64,000 bases of DNA from Atherix ibis (GCA_958298945.1 OY282606.1:48125920-48189919); one strand, 5' to 3'. Counted from the stretch's first letter, positions 1 to 10,975 are shown. Made by a program: numbers and translations. Notes: generated by a model not told the origin, from the sequence alone.

Positions 1-1014
1 TCTTTTTTTTTTCTTTGATATTAAATAATTTTGATAAGAAAAACATCACATTAATTATAATTAAAATTAAAAAATTAAATAACAATGGCTTACGGAATAT
101 TCTAAAGGCTGTTATGTTTCTAAAAACCTAAAGAATATTATAAAGAAAATATTATTCTAAAAGCCATTTTAAAAAAGAAATTTCTTTAACTCAACAAAAA
201 AAAATATTTTATTGTATAAATAATAATAAAAATTTTCGCATTAAATTTTATCAAAATTATGTTTATCTGCACATAATTTTCTAGAAGTGCCTATAAAATT
301 TTATAAATAACCGATAAAATATAAAGAAAAAAAACTTATAAGTACGAGTATATAAAAAATTTTATAATGATTTCTTAACAATGGCATCTATTGTATGAAT
401 CCTGACCGAATCGTGAATATGATAGAAACGCATAAAAATATCATAAAATAAAATAGATTTTCGCATTTATAAATATAAAAGTTTTTAGTTTTATTATTGT
501 AGTATTGGATAAAAAAAAAGAACCCTAATGTTAACCATTATAATTATGTATATTATATGTTAATTTATCATGAACTTTATATAAAATTAAATATTTTGCA
601 AAAGATAAGGGAACATTTTCTTTAAAAAATTATCATCCAAAAAAAATTTATTTCGTACATAATACATAAAGTACATAATCGCCCACAATAAAAAGAAGAA
701 AAAAAGCAATTCATAAGAAAAGCCCCATTTTAAATTTTTTAGGGGGAGGCATTATACAAATATACATAAGTAAAGTTTATTATTATATTTACTATTTATT
801 AGTGATAAGAATGATAAGAATTTAAGAATAAATATGGATTTTCGACCAAACCCAAATTAGAATTAGTTTAGTTCTTGTAGAGGAGAAGTCTTTGTAAATT
901 CTGAAGGAAACTTAGAAAATAGTATTGTATTAAAGAAAAAGTGTTTAGTTGAAATTCAGTGTTAATTGTGGTGAAATTTTGCTTTATTTCAAATATAAAT
1001 CAATTTTTAAAAAA
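1..1014. other. AT-rich intergenic and 5' flank of the MBF2 gene
   Basis: No coding region or recognisable repeat. The last part is the upstream region of the gene starting at 1015. A TCAGTG motif at about 957-962 fits the arthropod initiator and would give a 5' leader of about 55 nt. No good TATA box is visible 30 bp upstream of it. Confidence 0.5.
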
Positions 1015-1514
1015 ATGGCAAAGTTATATTTTTTATTAATCTGCATTGTTTTGATTCTGTGCCAATTGGGTTGTGCTATGAGAGTTTCTTTCAATGTCGA
1101 ACTTAACAATGAAAATAATAATCTACTTGGTACTGTAAATGAACTTGAACAAGAAGAATCTGTTGGGAAAAATTTTATTTATAGAGTAGGCGCACGAATT
1201 ATAGGTGAATTTTTTTATTTTTATTTAAAGAACAATTAAATTTAAAAAATTTTTTTGCAGGTGATGCACTAGTAGCACGTGGTTCAGACACTTATACATA
1301 TGCTTCACCTCGAAATATTACTGTAACACTGCATTATCCCCAATCGGGAATTGGAAAAGCGGTTTCATATGTAGAAATTCATGTCGCACAAAGTTCTCCT
1401 TATGGTTCAGCGCATATTGTCAGTGGAGGTATTCACCAACGCCAAATAACTATCATTGTCCAAGCAAACGTATCAACCTACCTAACTTGGACCGCCTTTA
1501 TTTACGGTTATTAA
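1015..1514 (+). CDS. MBF2-family small secreted protein, two exons
   Basis: Two exons, 1015-1204 and 1261-1514, separated by a 56-bp GT-AG intron (acceptor TTTTTTTGCAG). They join in frame to give 147 residues. Residues 1-21 are a clear signal peptide: MAKLYFLL followed by a hydrophobic run ending LGCA. A short polar linker follows. The MBF2 domain (about 64-147) shows GDALVARGSDTYTY, then NITVTLHYPQ, then IVSGGIHQRQITIIV, and ends in the family-typical IYGY. MBF2 was first named as a silkworm cofactor of FTZ-F1, but most insect members are small secreted proteins whose role is unclear; the signal peptide fits secretion. The ATG at 1015 was chosen because it starts the signal peptide; the frame is open upstream but has no earlier ATG. 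No paralogue lies nearby. Confidence 0.85.
1205..1260 (+). other. Intron of the MBF2-family gene
   Basis: This 56-bp intron has donor GTGAAT and acceptor TTTTGCAG and splits a glycine codon after its first base. Reading through it hits a stop, and removing it joins the signal peptide to the MBF2 domain. Confidence 0.85.
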
Positions 1515-1598
1515 AATTAGAAAAACCACAAGAAAATACTACCTCCCTCTTGCAAATTATAAATAATATAATAATCAGATAAATATATAAGTAAAAAC

Positions 1599-1604
1599 AA
1601 TAAA
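1599..1604 (+). promoter_or_regulatory. Poly(A) signal of the MBF2-family gene
   Basis: AATAAA lies 85 bp after the stop codon. A second AATAAA lies near 1655. Confidence 0.5.
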
Positions 1605-2014
1605 TTATGCCATAATAATAATAATAATTGAATTATATTAACGAAAATATTGAAAAATAAAATTTTATTCATTTTATTTATTATTGTTTTTAATTATGAG
1701 TTTTGAAAATCGAAAAATTTTCATTTTTGTTTCATTACTCTATGCGTTAGAATATCAATACCAGAGTGAAGTTGAGTTAAGACAGTGTCCTAATTATTGC
1801 ACAGCATCAGACAAGCCAGTGGAGCATATCGGACTTCCCCGGTGGACTTAAGATAAACTGCAAATGATCGCCTCCGCAAAGCTCAAGTCAGATTGATTTA
1901 TAAAAATCAAGGAAATTATACAAAAGTAGAAGGAATGTAAAAAAAAATATGGCATGGATCGAAAATTTTCCCATATTATTATCAAATAATTGCAGAAATT
2001 TTCGAAATTATGTA

Positions 2015-2377
2015 AGAGGGCAGTCTGATAAGTCAGTGTTATATGCATAAGATACAACTGATATCAGCAAAATGATATTCTTTTTATTATTTGGCATTCT
2101 TAAAAAGACGACGTACAAAATTTTATTTATTATTGGTTTGGTTTTAACGGCTATTAAAATCGGACAAGGTGTGCGTTTTTTTGCGTTTTCGGGGTGGAAA
2201 AACAATATCTGAAACGAAAACTAAGCTTGAAAAGTATAAAACTATCGTATAGAATGAATCAGAACTGGTTGATTGAATTCCGTACTGATCGTACGAGCAC
2301 AGATGACGCTTAGCGCCTACGACATCTTATTTAAGTCACCACCGAACAAATGATCAATGAAATCAATTTTAAAATGT
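2015..2377 (+). mobile_element. Old mariner relic, 5' part (irritans-like)
   Basis: A probable terminal repeat AGAGGGCAGTCTGATAAGTC starts at 2015 after a TA. At 2160-2365 a decayed transposase N-terminus can be read in shifted frames: a piece like GKTISETK, then WLIEFRTDRTSTDDA, RLRHL and VTTEQMINEIN. This is the usual mariner order (helix-turn-helix, then RTSTDDAERSGRP, then VTTEE). Stops and frameshifts are frequent. The relic is interrupted at a TA at 2378-2379 by mariner copy A and resumes at 3653. Confidence 0.7.
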
Positions 2378-2379
2378 TA

Positions 2380-3650
2380 TGAGGGTCGTTCAATAAGTCC
2401 TTCGAAAATTCGAGAAATTGCGCTCGTAGTGTCGGTAAAGATTTTTTTTTTTGTAAGTAGCATTATCATTAGTTTTTCAGCTTGATGCATAGCGTAGGTC
2501 AATTTATATCGTCGATTAAAGTTAACGACATTTATTTGTGCATAACAATGGAAAAAAGCGAGTTTAGGGCTGTCATCAAACATCTGCATTTGAAAGGCTT
2601 AAGCCCGAAAGAAATCAAAGCCGAGTTGGATGCAGTTCATGGCACATCTGCACCTGTGTTTGCGACGGTTTACAATTGGGTGAATGAATTTAAACGTGGC
2701 CGTTCATCCACAAAAGATGAACATCGTTCAGGACGCCCAGTTGAGGTGTCTACTCCTGAAATCATCGACAAAATCCACGATCTGATTTTGAACGATCGGC
2801 GAATTAAAGTGCGCGAATTAGTTGAGGCCAAAGGCATATCACAAGGTACAGTCGCTTCAATTTTGCATGAAAAATTGTCTGTGAAAAAAATTTCGGCAAG
2901 ATGGGTGCCGCGTTTGCTCTCAGAGGAGAATAAGCGCAATCGTGTAGTGGACTCTGAGGCTACGTTGGCACTCTTTCATCGAAATTCTGCCGAATTCCTT
3001 CGTCGATATGTCACTGTGGACGAAACCTGGATACACTACTACACTCCAGAAACGAAGAGTGGATTTTAAAGGGTAAACGGGCTCCGAAGAATGCAAAAAC
3101 TGTGCCATCGGCCGGCAAGGTGATGGCCACGGTCTTTTGGGATTCGCAGGGCATCATTTTTATCGACTACTTGGAAAAAGGAAAAACAATAACAGGAGCG
3201 TATTACGCGCCGTTATTGCAACGGTTGAGCGAGGAAATCAAAGAGAAACGCCCCCATCTGAAGAAGAAAAAAATCCTCTTGCATCAGGACAATGCGCATG
3301 TGCACACCTGCGCTGTTTCCATGGCCAAAATTGTGAAATTGAGAATGGAATTGTTGCAGCATCCCGCTTATTCACCAGATTTGGCCCCGAGTGACTATTT
3401 TTTTTTCCCCAATCTGAAGAAATGGCTTGGCGGACGACAGTTCACTCCCAACGAGGACGTCATTGCTCAAACGGATGAGTATTTTGCAGAACTTCCGAAA
3501 TCCTATTTTTTGGACGGGATAAAAATTTTGGAAAAACTATTGGAAAAGTGTATAGAACTAAATGGAGCTGATGTTGAAAAAATAATTTTTTTTTTTTTTA
3601 ATAAACAGTTTTTTTCCATCTTTTTCTAAGGATTTATTGAACGACCCTCG
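2380..3650 (+). mobile_element. Mariner type 1, copy A (full-length element)
   Basis: A 1271-bp element with both inverted terminal repeats. The consensus end is CGAGGGTCGTTCAATAAGTC, with one change (T at 2380) at the left end. It is flanked by the TA duplication (2378-2379 and 3651-3652). Two more copies of this family lie at 11852-13017 and 48404-49681. Compared with them, copy A lacks about 20 bp of 5' leader containing the palindromic GACAGGAAAGCTGTC. Confidence 0.92.
2548..3584 (+). pseudogene. Mariner transposase, DD34D, frameshifted (copy A)
   Basis: The transposase starts at the ATG at 2548 (MEKSEFRAVIKHLHLKG). An N-terminal helix-turn-helix region is followed by the linker WVPRLLSEENKRNRV. 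The catalytic triad is visible: D in VTVDETWIHYY, D in LLHQDNAHVHT and D in SPDLAPSDYF, with 34 residues between the last two. About 13 bp are missing near 3056 relative to copy C, so the first 174 codons or so run into a stop at 3067. The rest continues in another frame from about 3090. An extra A near 3585 removes the usual stop after DVEK. Both halves are well preserved. It cannot make a full enzyme as written. Confidence 0.88.
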
Positions 3651-3652
3651 TA

Positions 3653-3862
3653 TTTTAAAAGACTCGAGTAAAATTGTATGTGATGACTGACAGTGATAAT
3701 GTCAAAAGAATGTATAGGCAACATCTTACATGGAAAATTTTTATATGAACGACCTACCGTCGAGATGGGGCCAAAAATATGTTATGCCCGTTTAATAACT
3801 TCAATGGAGATTTTGGAGTTTTTAAGTGTAATCCAAATAAATTTTGTTTGAAATAATTAATT
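3653..3862 (+). mobile_element. Old mariner relic, 3' continuation after the nested insertion
   Basis: Continues the relic that stops at 2377. Pieces such as RVKLY, a run resembling the usual MRKLCAKWVP segment, and FKCNPNKF (family: FRxNPxEF) follow in the expected order. The third catalytic region and the 3' terminal repeat are not recognisable, so the relic is 3'-truncated. Confidence 0.6.
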
Positions 3863-3874
3863 CTTTGTTTTAAT

Positions 3875-3930
3875 GCAAAATGGCTCCCGGCTCAAGTCTA
3901 AATAATCTTACATACGAAAAAACCATTCCA
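3875..3930 (+). repeat. Fragment of a shared LINE 3' tail
   Basis: AAAATGGCTCCCGGCTCAAG followed by CTTACATAC and an A-run resembles the 3' tail at 22228-22300, 47100-47180, 53600-53690 and elsewhere in the window. No coding part is attached here. Confidence 0.4.
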
Positions 3931-4239
3931 AATAATACTCGCCTACTCATTTATATTATTTATAGCGACCCTTCCTAGTCGGGAAAAAAACTTAAAAAAT
4001 AACCTACGCATAACTAGAAATTATGAAAATATTGTGCATTTTTATCAATTGCTAACAAACTTTAATATTTATTATGGTTACAATTTTAGCTTTTTATCTA
4101 ATAATAACGATAAGCACTTACTACTATTGTGAAATATTTCTATAGAAAATAGCTCGATGTTGGTAATTTTTTCAACTTTTTTTATTAAAGATATTTCGGG
4201 CAGATCAATTTAAAAATTGCAGAAAAAATCTTAAAAAAT

Positions 4240-5330
4240 AACCTAAGCATAACATTTGACAGAGTTTGGCATCAAGATTTTTTTGTCGAAAATGCGTGAT
4301 ATCGACTATTGCCTCCTTTAATGGATTAGAAGCTACCTTTCGAGACGCTCAATACAAGTTGTATGACTACAAGTTTACAGTCCGACAAATAAAACCTGCT
4401 TTTCCCCGGGGTCGGTTTTATCTCCAATCCTTTTTCTAATTGGCATAAATGATCTTCAGTTTTTCATATTCATTTCTTGATTTGTGTCCTTGCTCTTCGG
4501 CCATGGAAATGGAACAACAACATATGTTAAACACACTAAATTTTAAAATAGATAGTATAGTACTATGAGGCTAAAAAAGCAAAGTGAAATTTAATGCTTG
4601 CAAAAAATTAAACTGTCTCCTGTCTCTAAAGGGAAACTGAAATCTGCAGCAATTTTCTATGAATGGTTCTTTGTTAATGATAACCTCTATTGGAATTACC
4701 ACATATTAATTATCACCAAAAATGCTGCAAAATATTTGGGTTTCTAAATGTTATTGTTCTTACTAGATGGCATACAAAATCGAGCGATAAAATTAATAGG
4801 AGATAAAAATATTATGAGATCATTAGACTCATTAGAACGCTGCTATAATATCTCCTGTTCTTCGTTATTTTACCGCATTTGCTATATAAAAAGTGTTTCA
4901 GTGAACTGATTAGTTGCATTGCACCCCTTCAATTATTTCACCTTAATATTCATTTCATCAAAAATGCATATGTAATTTATCCTGAATCCCCTTTTTTTCA
5001 GGTATTCAATCAGAATAAGGTTTATACCATGCTCTGCCTCAGTCGTTTTTCCCAAATTATTACATTCAACAGCTATTTAAAAGCAAAGTGTACAAATTTT
5101 CCCTATTGAGCCTCTCCTTGACGTTACTTGCTCATTAATTTGTCATCATATACAAAATTATTTTTTTTTCGCATATTGTAAAATATTTATTTTAATTAAA
5201 CTTAGTTAGGTAGATGCCATCCCACATAAAACATGAAGGCGCCAAATGGCCTCAATGTCTTGGCGCTGCAGAATGGCCTTCGAATTTTATCTCAAAGACC
5301 TTAACAAGCCCAAATAAACAAATACTGTTT
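4240..5330 (+). mobile_element. Decayed LINE, reverse transcriptase to 3' end
   Basis: Reverse-transcriptase pieces are readable in order but in several frames: FDRVWHQDFF (finger/palm motif), then the remains of AGVPQGSVLSP as AFPRGRF, then VKFNA, then KNAAKYLGF. Near 4770 comes DGIQNRAIKLIGDKNIM, then RSLDSLERCYNISCSSLFYR and FPKLLHSTA. This is the usual order of the jockey/CR1-type group that lacks RNase H. A tail similar to other LINE tails in the window ends near 5330. It is heavily mutated and lacks the endonuclease. Confidence 0.65.
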
Positions 5331-5816
5331 AGCTATTCATTGATTCTCGTATACCTTTAGACTTCCGCCCCCGCGGAGGGATGGTATATAAAGATTTATT
5401 TATCATCCTGAAGACAGCAATGCTGGAAGGGGGCTATAGTAAATATGTGACCGAAAGTGATATTTTATGGTATTAATATACTATATATATCACATAATGG
5501 TGGTGCATGAACAAAATGAAGGGGTGCATATATTTATATATGCACAAAATGATGGAAAGATGGTGGATGAGTACTGAAGAAATAGAGAGTGTGAAAAGGT
5601 CAGCAGGTTATAAAATTGCTGTCCACTGCTCACTGAGCGGGGTTCAGACCTGAAGTACTCTAATAAAAAAAGTAGGTACCACGGGAACCGAGTGGCCCGA
5701 CAGAACGAAGTTCAAACATGAAACAGATCTTTCAGGTCTTGGCGTTGAAGCTGCATTTTGAAAGCATAATATTTGTCTATATGCTAATGCAAGTGGAGTC
5801 GAACCTGTTGTTCTGT

Positions 5817-6142
5817 GGAGTGAATGAATTAGCTCTGTGCTCGGTTATTGGAGAGGTTGCTTAGGCATTCACGTGGTGGCTGTGGTTGACACCCATATCG
5901 CGGGTATGATCTACGGATCGCGGAAGGGAGATAACTGGCAAAAGTAGCAATACTTTGCACTTATCTCGGGCGATGTCACTGCTTATGACATCAGAGGTTT
6001 AAGGTAGGCCTCGCCACTAGCAGTTGGGGTAATCAGCTTATAAATGATTACTAACTGCTAAATAATTGGGTTAATTGGTTAGTACTCTCAGTTATGGTTG
6101 CGCTGATTGAGCGTATCTCAATCCCAATGGTCGTGGGCGACC
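5817..6142 (+). repeat. Direct duplication, unit 1
   Basis: About 326 bp starting GGAGTGAATGAATTAG and ending TCGTGGGCGACC. It recurs 349 bp downstream with only a few substitutions, which implies a recent event. No coding capacity is evident. Confidence 0.85.
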
Positions 6143-6165
6143 ATTGGGATTGAGATACGCTCAAT
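6106..6165. repeat. Perfect 28-bp palindrome at the duplication junction
   Basis: The left arm 6106-6133 begins ATTGAGCGTATCTCAATC. The right arm 6138-6165 is its exact reverse complement, with a 4-nt spacer TGGG. It lies between the two duplicated units. The left arm belongs to unit 1 and the inverted arm is extra sequence, as expected from a snap-back during DNA synthesis. Confidence 0.9.
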
Positions 6166-6491
6166 GGAGTGAATGAATTAGTTCTGTGCTCGGTTATTGG
6201 AGAGGTTGCTTAGGCATTCACGTGGTGGCTGTGGTTGACACCCATATCGCGGGTACGATCTACGGATCGCGGAAGGGAGATAACTGGCAAAAGTAGCAAT
6301 ACTTTGCACTTATCTCGGGCGATGTCACTGCTTATGACATCAGAGGTTTAAGGTAGGCCTCGCCACTAGCAGTTGGGGTAATCAGCTTATAAATGATTAC
6401 TAACTGCTAAACAATTCGGTTAATTGGTTAGTACTCTCAGTTATGGTTGCGCTGATTGAGCGTATCTCAATCCCAATGGTCGTGGGCGACC
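6166..6491 (+). repeat. Direct duplication, unit 2
   Basis: Second copy of the unit at 5817-6142, starting directly after the palindrome and ending CGTGGGCGACC before GGTGTTATT. Confidence 0.85.
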
Positions 6492-6559
6492 GGTGTTATT
6501 TTGTCTTACGACGCGATATAGCACCATTAAATATATAGAGACTTCTATACCTTTAGACT

Positions 6560-7220
6560 GGGTTAGCAGGATTATTCCTATTCAGCCACTTCTTAACCCC
6601 CCTTGCCAACCATTTATTACAAAGTGTACTCATGATTATGGTTTTTTTCTAATAAGCAAAAAAATTAATTTTAGATAGATACTATGTATTGATCTTTTCC
6701 AGTAATCGGCCGAATAGTATCATAGTTGTTTGAGGATCTTATCTCTTATGCCAACAACATTAAACATAATCTAGCAAGAAATATCACCAAAAAAAAGGGA
6801 AACCCCATTTTTCAGCAAACACACATTCTTAATAAATATTTATTTTGTTTGAGAAATATTTTAAAACTCATTATAGATAAATATAAAAGTGCAAAAGTAA
6901 AATAAAAAATAATTTACAACCTCAAAAATAATCCTCTTAATATGAGGAACTATGGAAACTGTAATAAACCATAAGCTTCCGGAATCCAAAATATTAAAAT
7001 TTATTGAACGGAAATAATTGTACAAACTTATTTATTTTTATCATTTATTATTTAAAAAAATATCCAAATTTAACAAAACCAAATTGCGAATAATATTTCT
7101 ATTTTCCTTAAAGAAGAAAAAATTATCTTGAAACTGTTCAGAGTGGATAATTGGGACTTTTATTTTAAATAAAAAAAAAATTTTTAAATTAGAAAAAATT
7201 AAATTTTAATATATTTTTTT
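6560..7220. other. AT-rich stretch, nothing recognised
   Basis: No open frame or repeat that can be classified. Confidence 0.4.
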
Positions 7221-7424
7221 ATGTCTACTATTGTACAAAATACGAATGAATTAGTGGGCATACTAAATCATGTCGATGCTCTTCCCTTTCATTTTCAAAT
7301 AATTAATAGGACAATATTTAAAAATTCCGACATACAATTTATCAAATGGTGGCCATGTAATTTGGCATTTGGCCAACGTAAGGGTGTCCCTTATGATGTT
7401 ATGTTTGCTGCAGAGAAAAACTAA
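7221..7424 (+). CDS. Short unrecognised open frame (67 codons)
   Basis: ATG-initiated, starting MSTIVQNTNELVGILNHVDA and ending PYDVMFAAEKN. Codon use is less AT-driven than the flanks, with three tryptophans or cysteines in a row (KWWPCNLAF). No signal peptide, no membrane segment and no family recognised. It could be an exon or a fragment of a lost transposon protein. Chance cannot be excluded. Confidence 0.2.
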   Translation: MSTIVQNTNELVGILNHVDALPFHFQIINRTIFKNSDIQFIKWWPCNLAFGQRKGVPYDVMFAAEKN

Positions 7425-8944
7425 TCAAATTATTATGAATAGTAAAAAATATCAAATGGAAAATAAAAATAAAACTCTGGGCCCGTCCGACCCTTTAAAA
7501 TGAAAAACTAAAAAGGGTAAACTAAATAGATACTATCATACTTGAAAAGCTACAATTAGGACTACACGCCTAATTTTCATGCTAAGAAATTTGATTAAAA
7601 TGTTTGTTGGGTCATAGATTCTCTTTTATTTTTACTTATTTTTTTTTGGTTCTATTAGTAATTTTATGATATTGTAATTTTTTATGATGATGTATTCCGT
7701 TTTTTTTTTCAAAATAAAATACTTTAAATTTATTGTTGATTTTTAGTTTATATTATTTATTTTTGATTGTTTCGAAAGTTCTTGGTAAATACTATAAATA
7801 AGATGCGAAAGAGTTAAAAAGAGAATTATGCCAACAATGAAATGGAATGTGATGAAAATATTCGTTTTAATTTGGTTTGTCTCTGTTTGATTTCATCAAT
7901 AAAAATTGTACTATATTTAAACTTAAAGTTTTTTATTGAAATTTAGATTTTTATATATAAACGAGTTTGTAAGGTCTCTAAGGAAAGAGCCATAGGCTAT
8001 TTTGTAACTTTATACATAGATGAGGGCATTTGGTGACATCATGTTGCGTGTGGGTTGGTATAGCTAGCTCCCCTAATGAAACTGCTCGTTAAGAATAAGT
8101 TGCAGGAACCAATTGATGAGATTATTTTAGAAAACTAAAGGCAGGGCTTGGGAAAGAAATATGAGGACTAAAAGCTCCACAATGGGAGCAATCCTGTTCA
8201 AAAAGAAATTTTGGATTAAGTGAAATTCGTTAAGGATCTATCATAACGGACGAGGTGAGTGTCCCAAATCATGGGTAAGTGCGATATGCTCAATCCGAAT
8301 TCTGAGAAGTTTCCTTGCCCAGAATTATGGAATAACTGTTGAGTAGACTGGTTTTACCATTTTTAGCCAATGTAAAGATTTTACATCCCATTTGGTCAGT
8401 AGTTGTGGCCATCAACTCGGTTATTATCCAAAATAACAATATAACCTAGAAATAATACAAATATTTAAATTTTATTCTTAAATTGTCAAATTTCTGTTTG
8501 TTACCATTTTTGCACCATATACCCTCACACCAAGTAAACTTCCTGATATTCCAGATTATTTTATTATTTTTTCCACAAACTCAGCTGCATACGCTTTTTG
8601 ACCTTAAATTCTATCATAGTCCCATTTTCCTTTTTTTAAGATAGAAATTCCATTCCTAATAACTAAAGCCCTCATCTTTAAATATATTTTTAGATCGAAA
8701 CTTGACAATTCCATAGACCTAAAATAAAGTACAATTTAAATTATCAATATGCAGTAAATTAGTAATATACAACAGAGTACTTAGGCCCATACGGACTTAC
8801 GAAGTTTCATCTCTGATATTCAAACAAATATTCTAACTCCTGTTGAATTTGTGTGGAAAACTTCGATTCTGTGCATATAAAAAAATTCGTGAATCTTTAG
8901 GTGAGAAGATCAATTTTACATGATCATTTAAATATTAAACATGT
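7425..8944. other. Non-coding stretch with a less AT-rich part at 7970-8420
   Basis: No gene. The segment 7970-8420 has a balanced base composition typical of old repeats here but matches nothing recognised. RPIRTYE near 8786 resembles a jockey motif but stands alone. Confidence 0.35.
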
Positions 8945-9819
8945 ATGCGCGAAAAGGTGCGATAACCGGCAGTTCGGTCTAGGACTGCTGATTCAAATAA
9001 CTCCAGACGACTGCGGTTTTCCAGTTCGACACTCCTAGCATATTTTTAGTGTCCTGGCTAATGGCATCAGTCCAGCGAAGGCAGGGCCTACCTCGTCTTC
9101 GAGGACTATAAATGGAGTCACCGTAGACTTTTCGAGCCGGATCTTCCTCATTCCTATGGATTAGAAGTCTAGCTCACTGCAGCCTATTGAGGATAATTTT
9201 ATCCACAATCGAGCGGTCACGGTAATGCTCTAGGATGCCGTCATTAAAAAGGCTCCAGGATCGTCCATTCTCATATAGGGGGCCAAAAATTCTTTGAAGG
9301 ATTCTCCTCTCTAACGCAGACAAGAGCTGACAGTGGTTTTTGCTGAGAACATAGGTTTCTCATCAAAAACTGCAATGCTAACTCAAATGGGAAAATGATT
9401 TAACTCTTTCGAAGCTATAATCTCTTATCTGTATGCAACTAGTACTAATTGGTATTTTCTTCGGCGCCGACGCTACCACTATGTACTTTGCTTTGCCTTC
9501 ATTTATGTGTAGTCCACGATTTTGCGGCGCTGGATAAACTTTATGAAAGCCTCTAGTATAGCTCTTTCTGATTGTCGGCATATGCTTAAAACTGGGCAGT
9601 CTTAATGACCATGGTATCCCGACGCCTCCCCTAATTCACGAATCACTTCTTCCAGCGCCAAATTAAATAGAACGCACTAAAGTACGCCTTCTTGCCGGAG
9701 ACGATTGTCGATGTTAAATGGTTCTGAAAGTGATTCGTCTGCTGTTAATCTCCCTCTCACACAAGTCAGTCTAATATATTTTTCGGGGATATCAAGTTCT
9801 TTCATTGATGTGTATTATA

Positions 9820-9902
9820 AGCGGTTTTAAATTCGACGATTAGATGATTTCTAACAGTTTAGAATCTATCTGTTCATCGACTTTAAAGCCGCTTATGATC
9901 CT
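9820..9902. repeat. Inverted duplication inside LINE B
   Basis: AAGCGGTTTTAAATTCGACG near 9829 and CGACTTTAAAGCCGCTT near 9885 are imperfect reverse complements around a spacer of about 35 bp. Each arm carries the codons of the RT motif FKAAYD, once on each strand. Confidence 0.6.
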
Positions 9903-10005
9903 GTCTAGTAAGATAGCGGAGAATATCTTATAGATGGTACTCAGCTATGTAATACCTCTTTAATTGCTACACTCTGTAATATCTCTTTTTTTGAGTATAG
10001 AACAG

Positions 10006-10095
10006 TGGTTCTAGTATGGGTCAATGTTAGATGAAACATCAGAAAAAAAAATCTTTTTTTTATGGGTCATCAAAGATTGACCCATACTAGAACCA
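10006..10095. mobile_element. Foldback/MITE-like element
   Basis: The arms 10006-10034 (TGGTTCTAGTATGGGTCAAT...) and 10067-10095 are near-perfect reverse complements around a roughly 32-bp A/T loop. The element sits inside the LINE RT sequence, with LINE-derived codons on both sides. No target-site duplication is clear. Confidence 0.6.
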
Positions 10096-10770
10096 TTAAT
10101 TGATAAACCATTTCTTGCCGTTAGTCGGCTCCGTACTTAACCAGTTGGATTGCGATCCCGTCCACACCAGACGACTTGTGGCTCTTCAGTCGACAGATCG
10201 CTTTTGTAATTTATGCACGCCAAGGATACCTCATTATTTAGCAGGAAAAATGGACACGATTCGAATGGTGGCAAGTAACTCTTTGACTTCCCAAGTCAGG
10301 ACCATCAAAACTTGTGAACAATATAGTCACAGGTAGCGGAATATGGATACATTCTTATTAGCCGAAAAGAAATAAGAACTCGTCTGCATGGGTATATCTA
10401 AATGCTCACAGTGAATTGGGAATGGTATGCTTAAGTGTGTTTGCAACAAGTTATTGCCAAACGCCGAAAAATCAATTAAGGTCATTGGATCATCTTTCAT
10501 AACGATAGTGGCATCTCGCACACGTTAGAACAGATGGAATAATGTTAGGGATGGTAATGGCACAAGAACATGTGCCATTACCCTCCCTATAGTCCTAACC
10601 TATCACATAAAGTTAGTTACGTTTGCAAGAAGCAAGGACAATATGAATAGTCAACGGTTCTGATCGTGTTAAATAGTTGTAGAAGCATAAAAAATATATG
10701 TTTTGGCAATATTATTTTTGAAGTGGAAAATCTATTTTGAAAATTAGAGAAACAATAAAAAATGTTGTTC

Positions 10771-10975
10771 CAGCTGGCTCGGTAGCACAGTCGTTAGTCG
10801 TACTAGACTACCATCCGAGGGGTCGTGGGTTTGAATCCTTGAAATCCACTTTTCTTTCCATTTTACTATAATTTCCTTATACCGTTATCTTTGATAGCCA
10901 AATGGCCTTTAGTGCCGTGGCGCATAGAATATCCATTCCAGTACTAATATTACTTGATTATTATAACAAACAAAC
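10771..10975 (+). mobile_element. tRNA-derived SINE, family A, copy 1
   Basis: An A-box-like GGTAGCACAGTCGTTAG is followed, 35-40 bp on, by a B-box-like GGGTTTGAATCC (about 10828-10838). A body ending in GGCCTTTAGTGCCGTGGCGC and ACTAATATTACTTGA follows. A second copy with the same head lies at 59251-59405, and the body recurs alone at 16930-17005. It is not a functional tRNA: there is an inserted base in the D region and no acceptor stem. Confidence 0.7.

Larger units (their letters stand above)
5350..6559. repeat. Unclassified 1.2 kb insertion-like repeat flanked by 14-bp direct repeats
   Basis: TATACCTTTAGACT occurs at 5350-5363 and again, identically, at 6546-6559. The sequence between is less AT-rich than its surroundings and includes a 326-bp direct duplication and a palindrome (listed separately). 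No long open frame or known domain is visible. The direct repeats could be a target-site duplication, but neither a poly(A)-like end nor inverted termini are evident. Confidence 0.45.
8945..10340 (-). mobile_element. Decayed LINE B copy 1 (reverse transcriptase and C-terminus)
   Basis: On the minus strand, from about 10340 downwards, the pieces follow LINE order: AICRLKSHKSSGVDGIAIQL (RT start), STIYKIFSAILLDRI, MKELDIPEKYIRLT, LRQEGVL, FNLALEEVIRELG and GLHINEGKAKYIVV. Next come SFERVKSFSHL, EFLAPYMRMDDPGAF and a C-terminal segment. The same element occurs at 25486-26465. Stops and frameshifts are numerous. A small foldback element interrupts it at 10006-10095, and one motif is duplicated in inverted orientation at 9820-9902. 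Confidence 0.75.

Noticed and set aside
8780..8800. RPIRTYE, resembling the jockey RPIWTYG motif
   Set aside because: Too short and isolated to support an element.
9870..9905. LFIDFKAAYD on the plus strand
   Set aside because: The rest of the LINE is on the minus strand; this is the inverted duplicate, not a separate element.
10562..10640. HYPPYSPNL, resembling the mariner HPPYSPDL motif
   Set aside because: Isolated, with no other mariner sequence on either side.
10771..10840. Possible tRNA gene
   Set aside because: No acceptor stem, extra base in the D region, and a second diverged copy with a SINE body.
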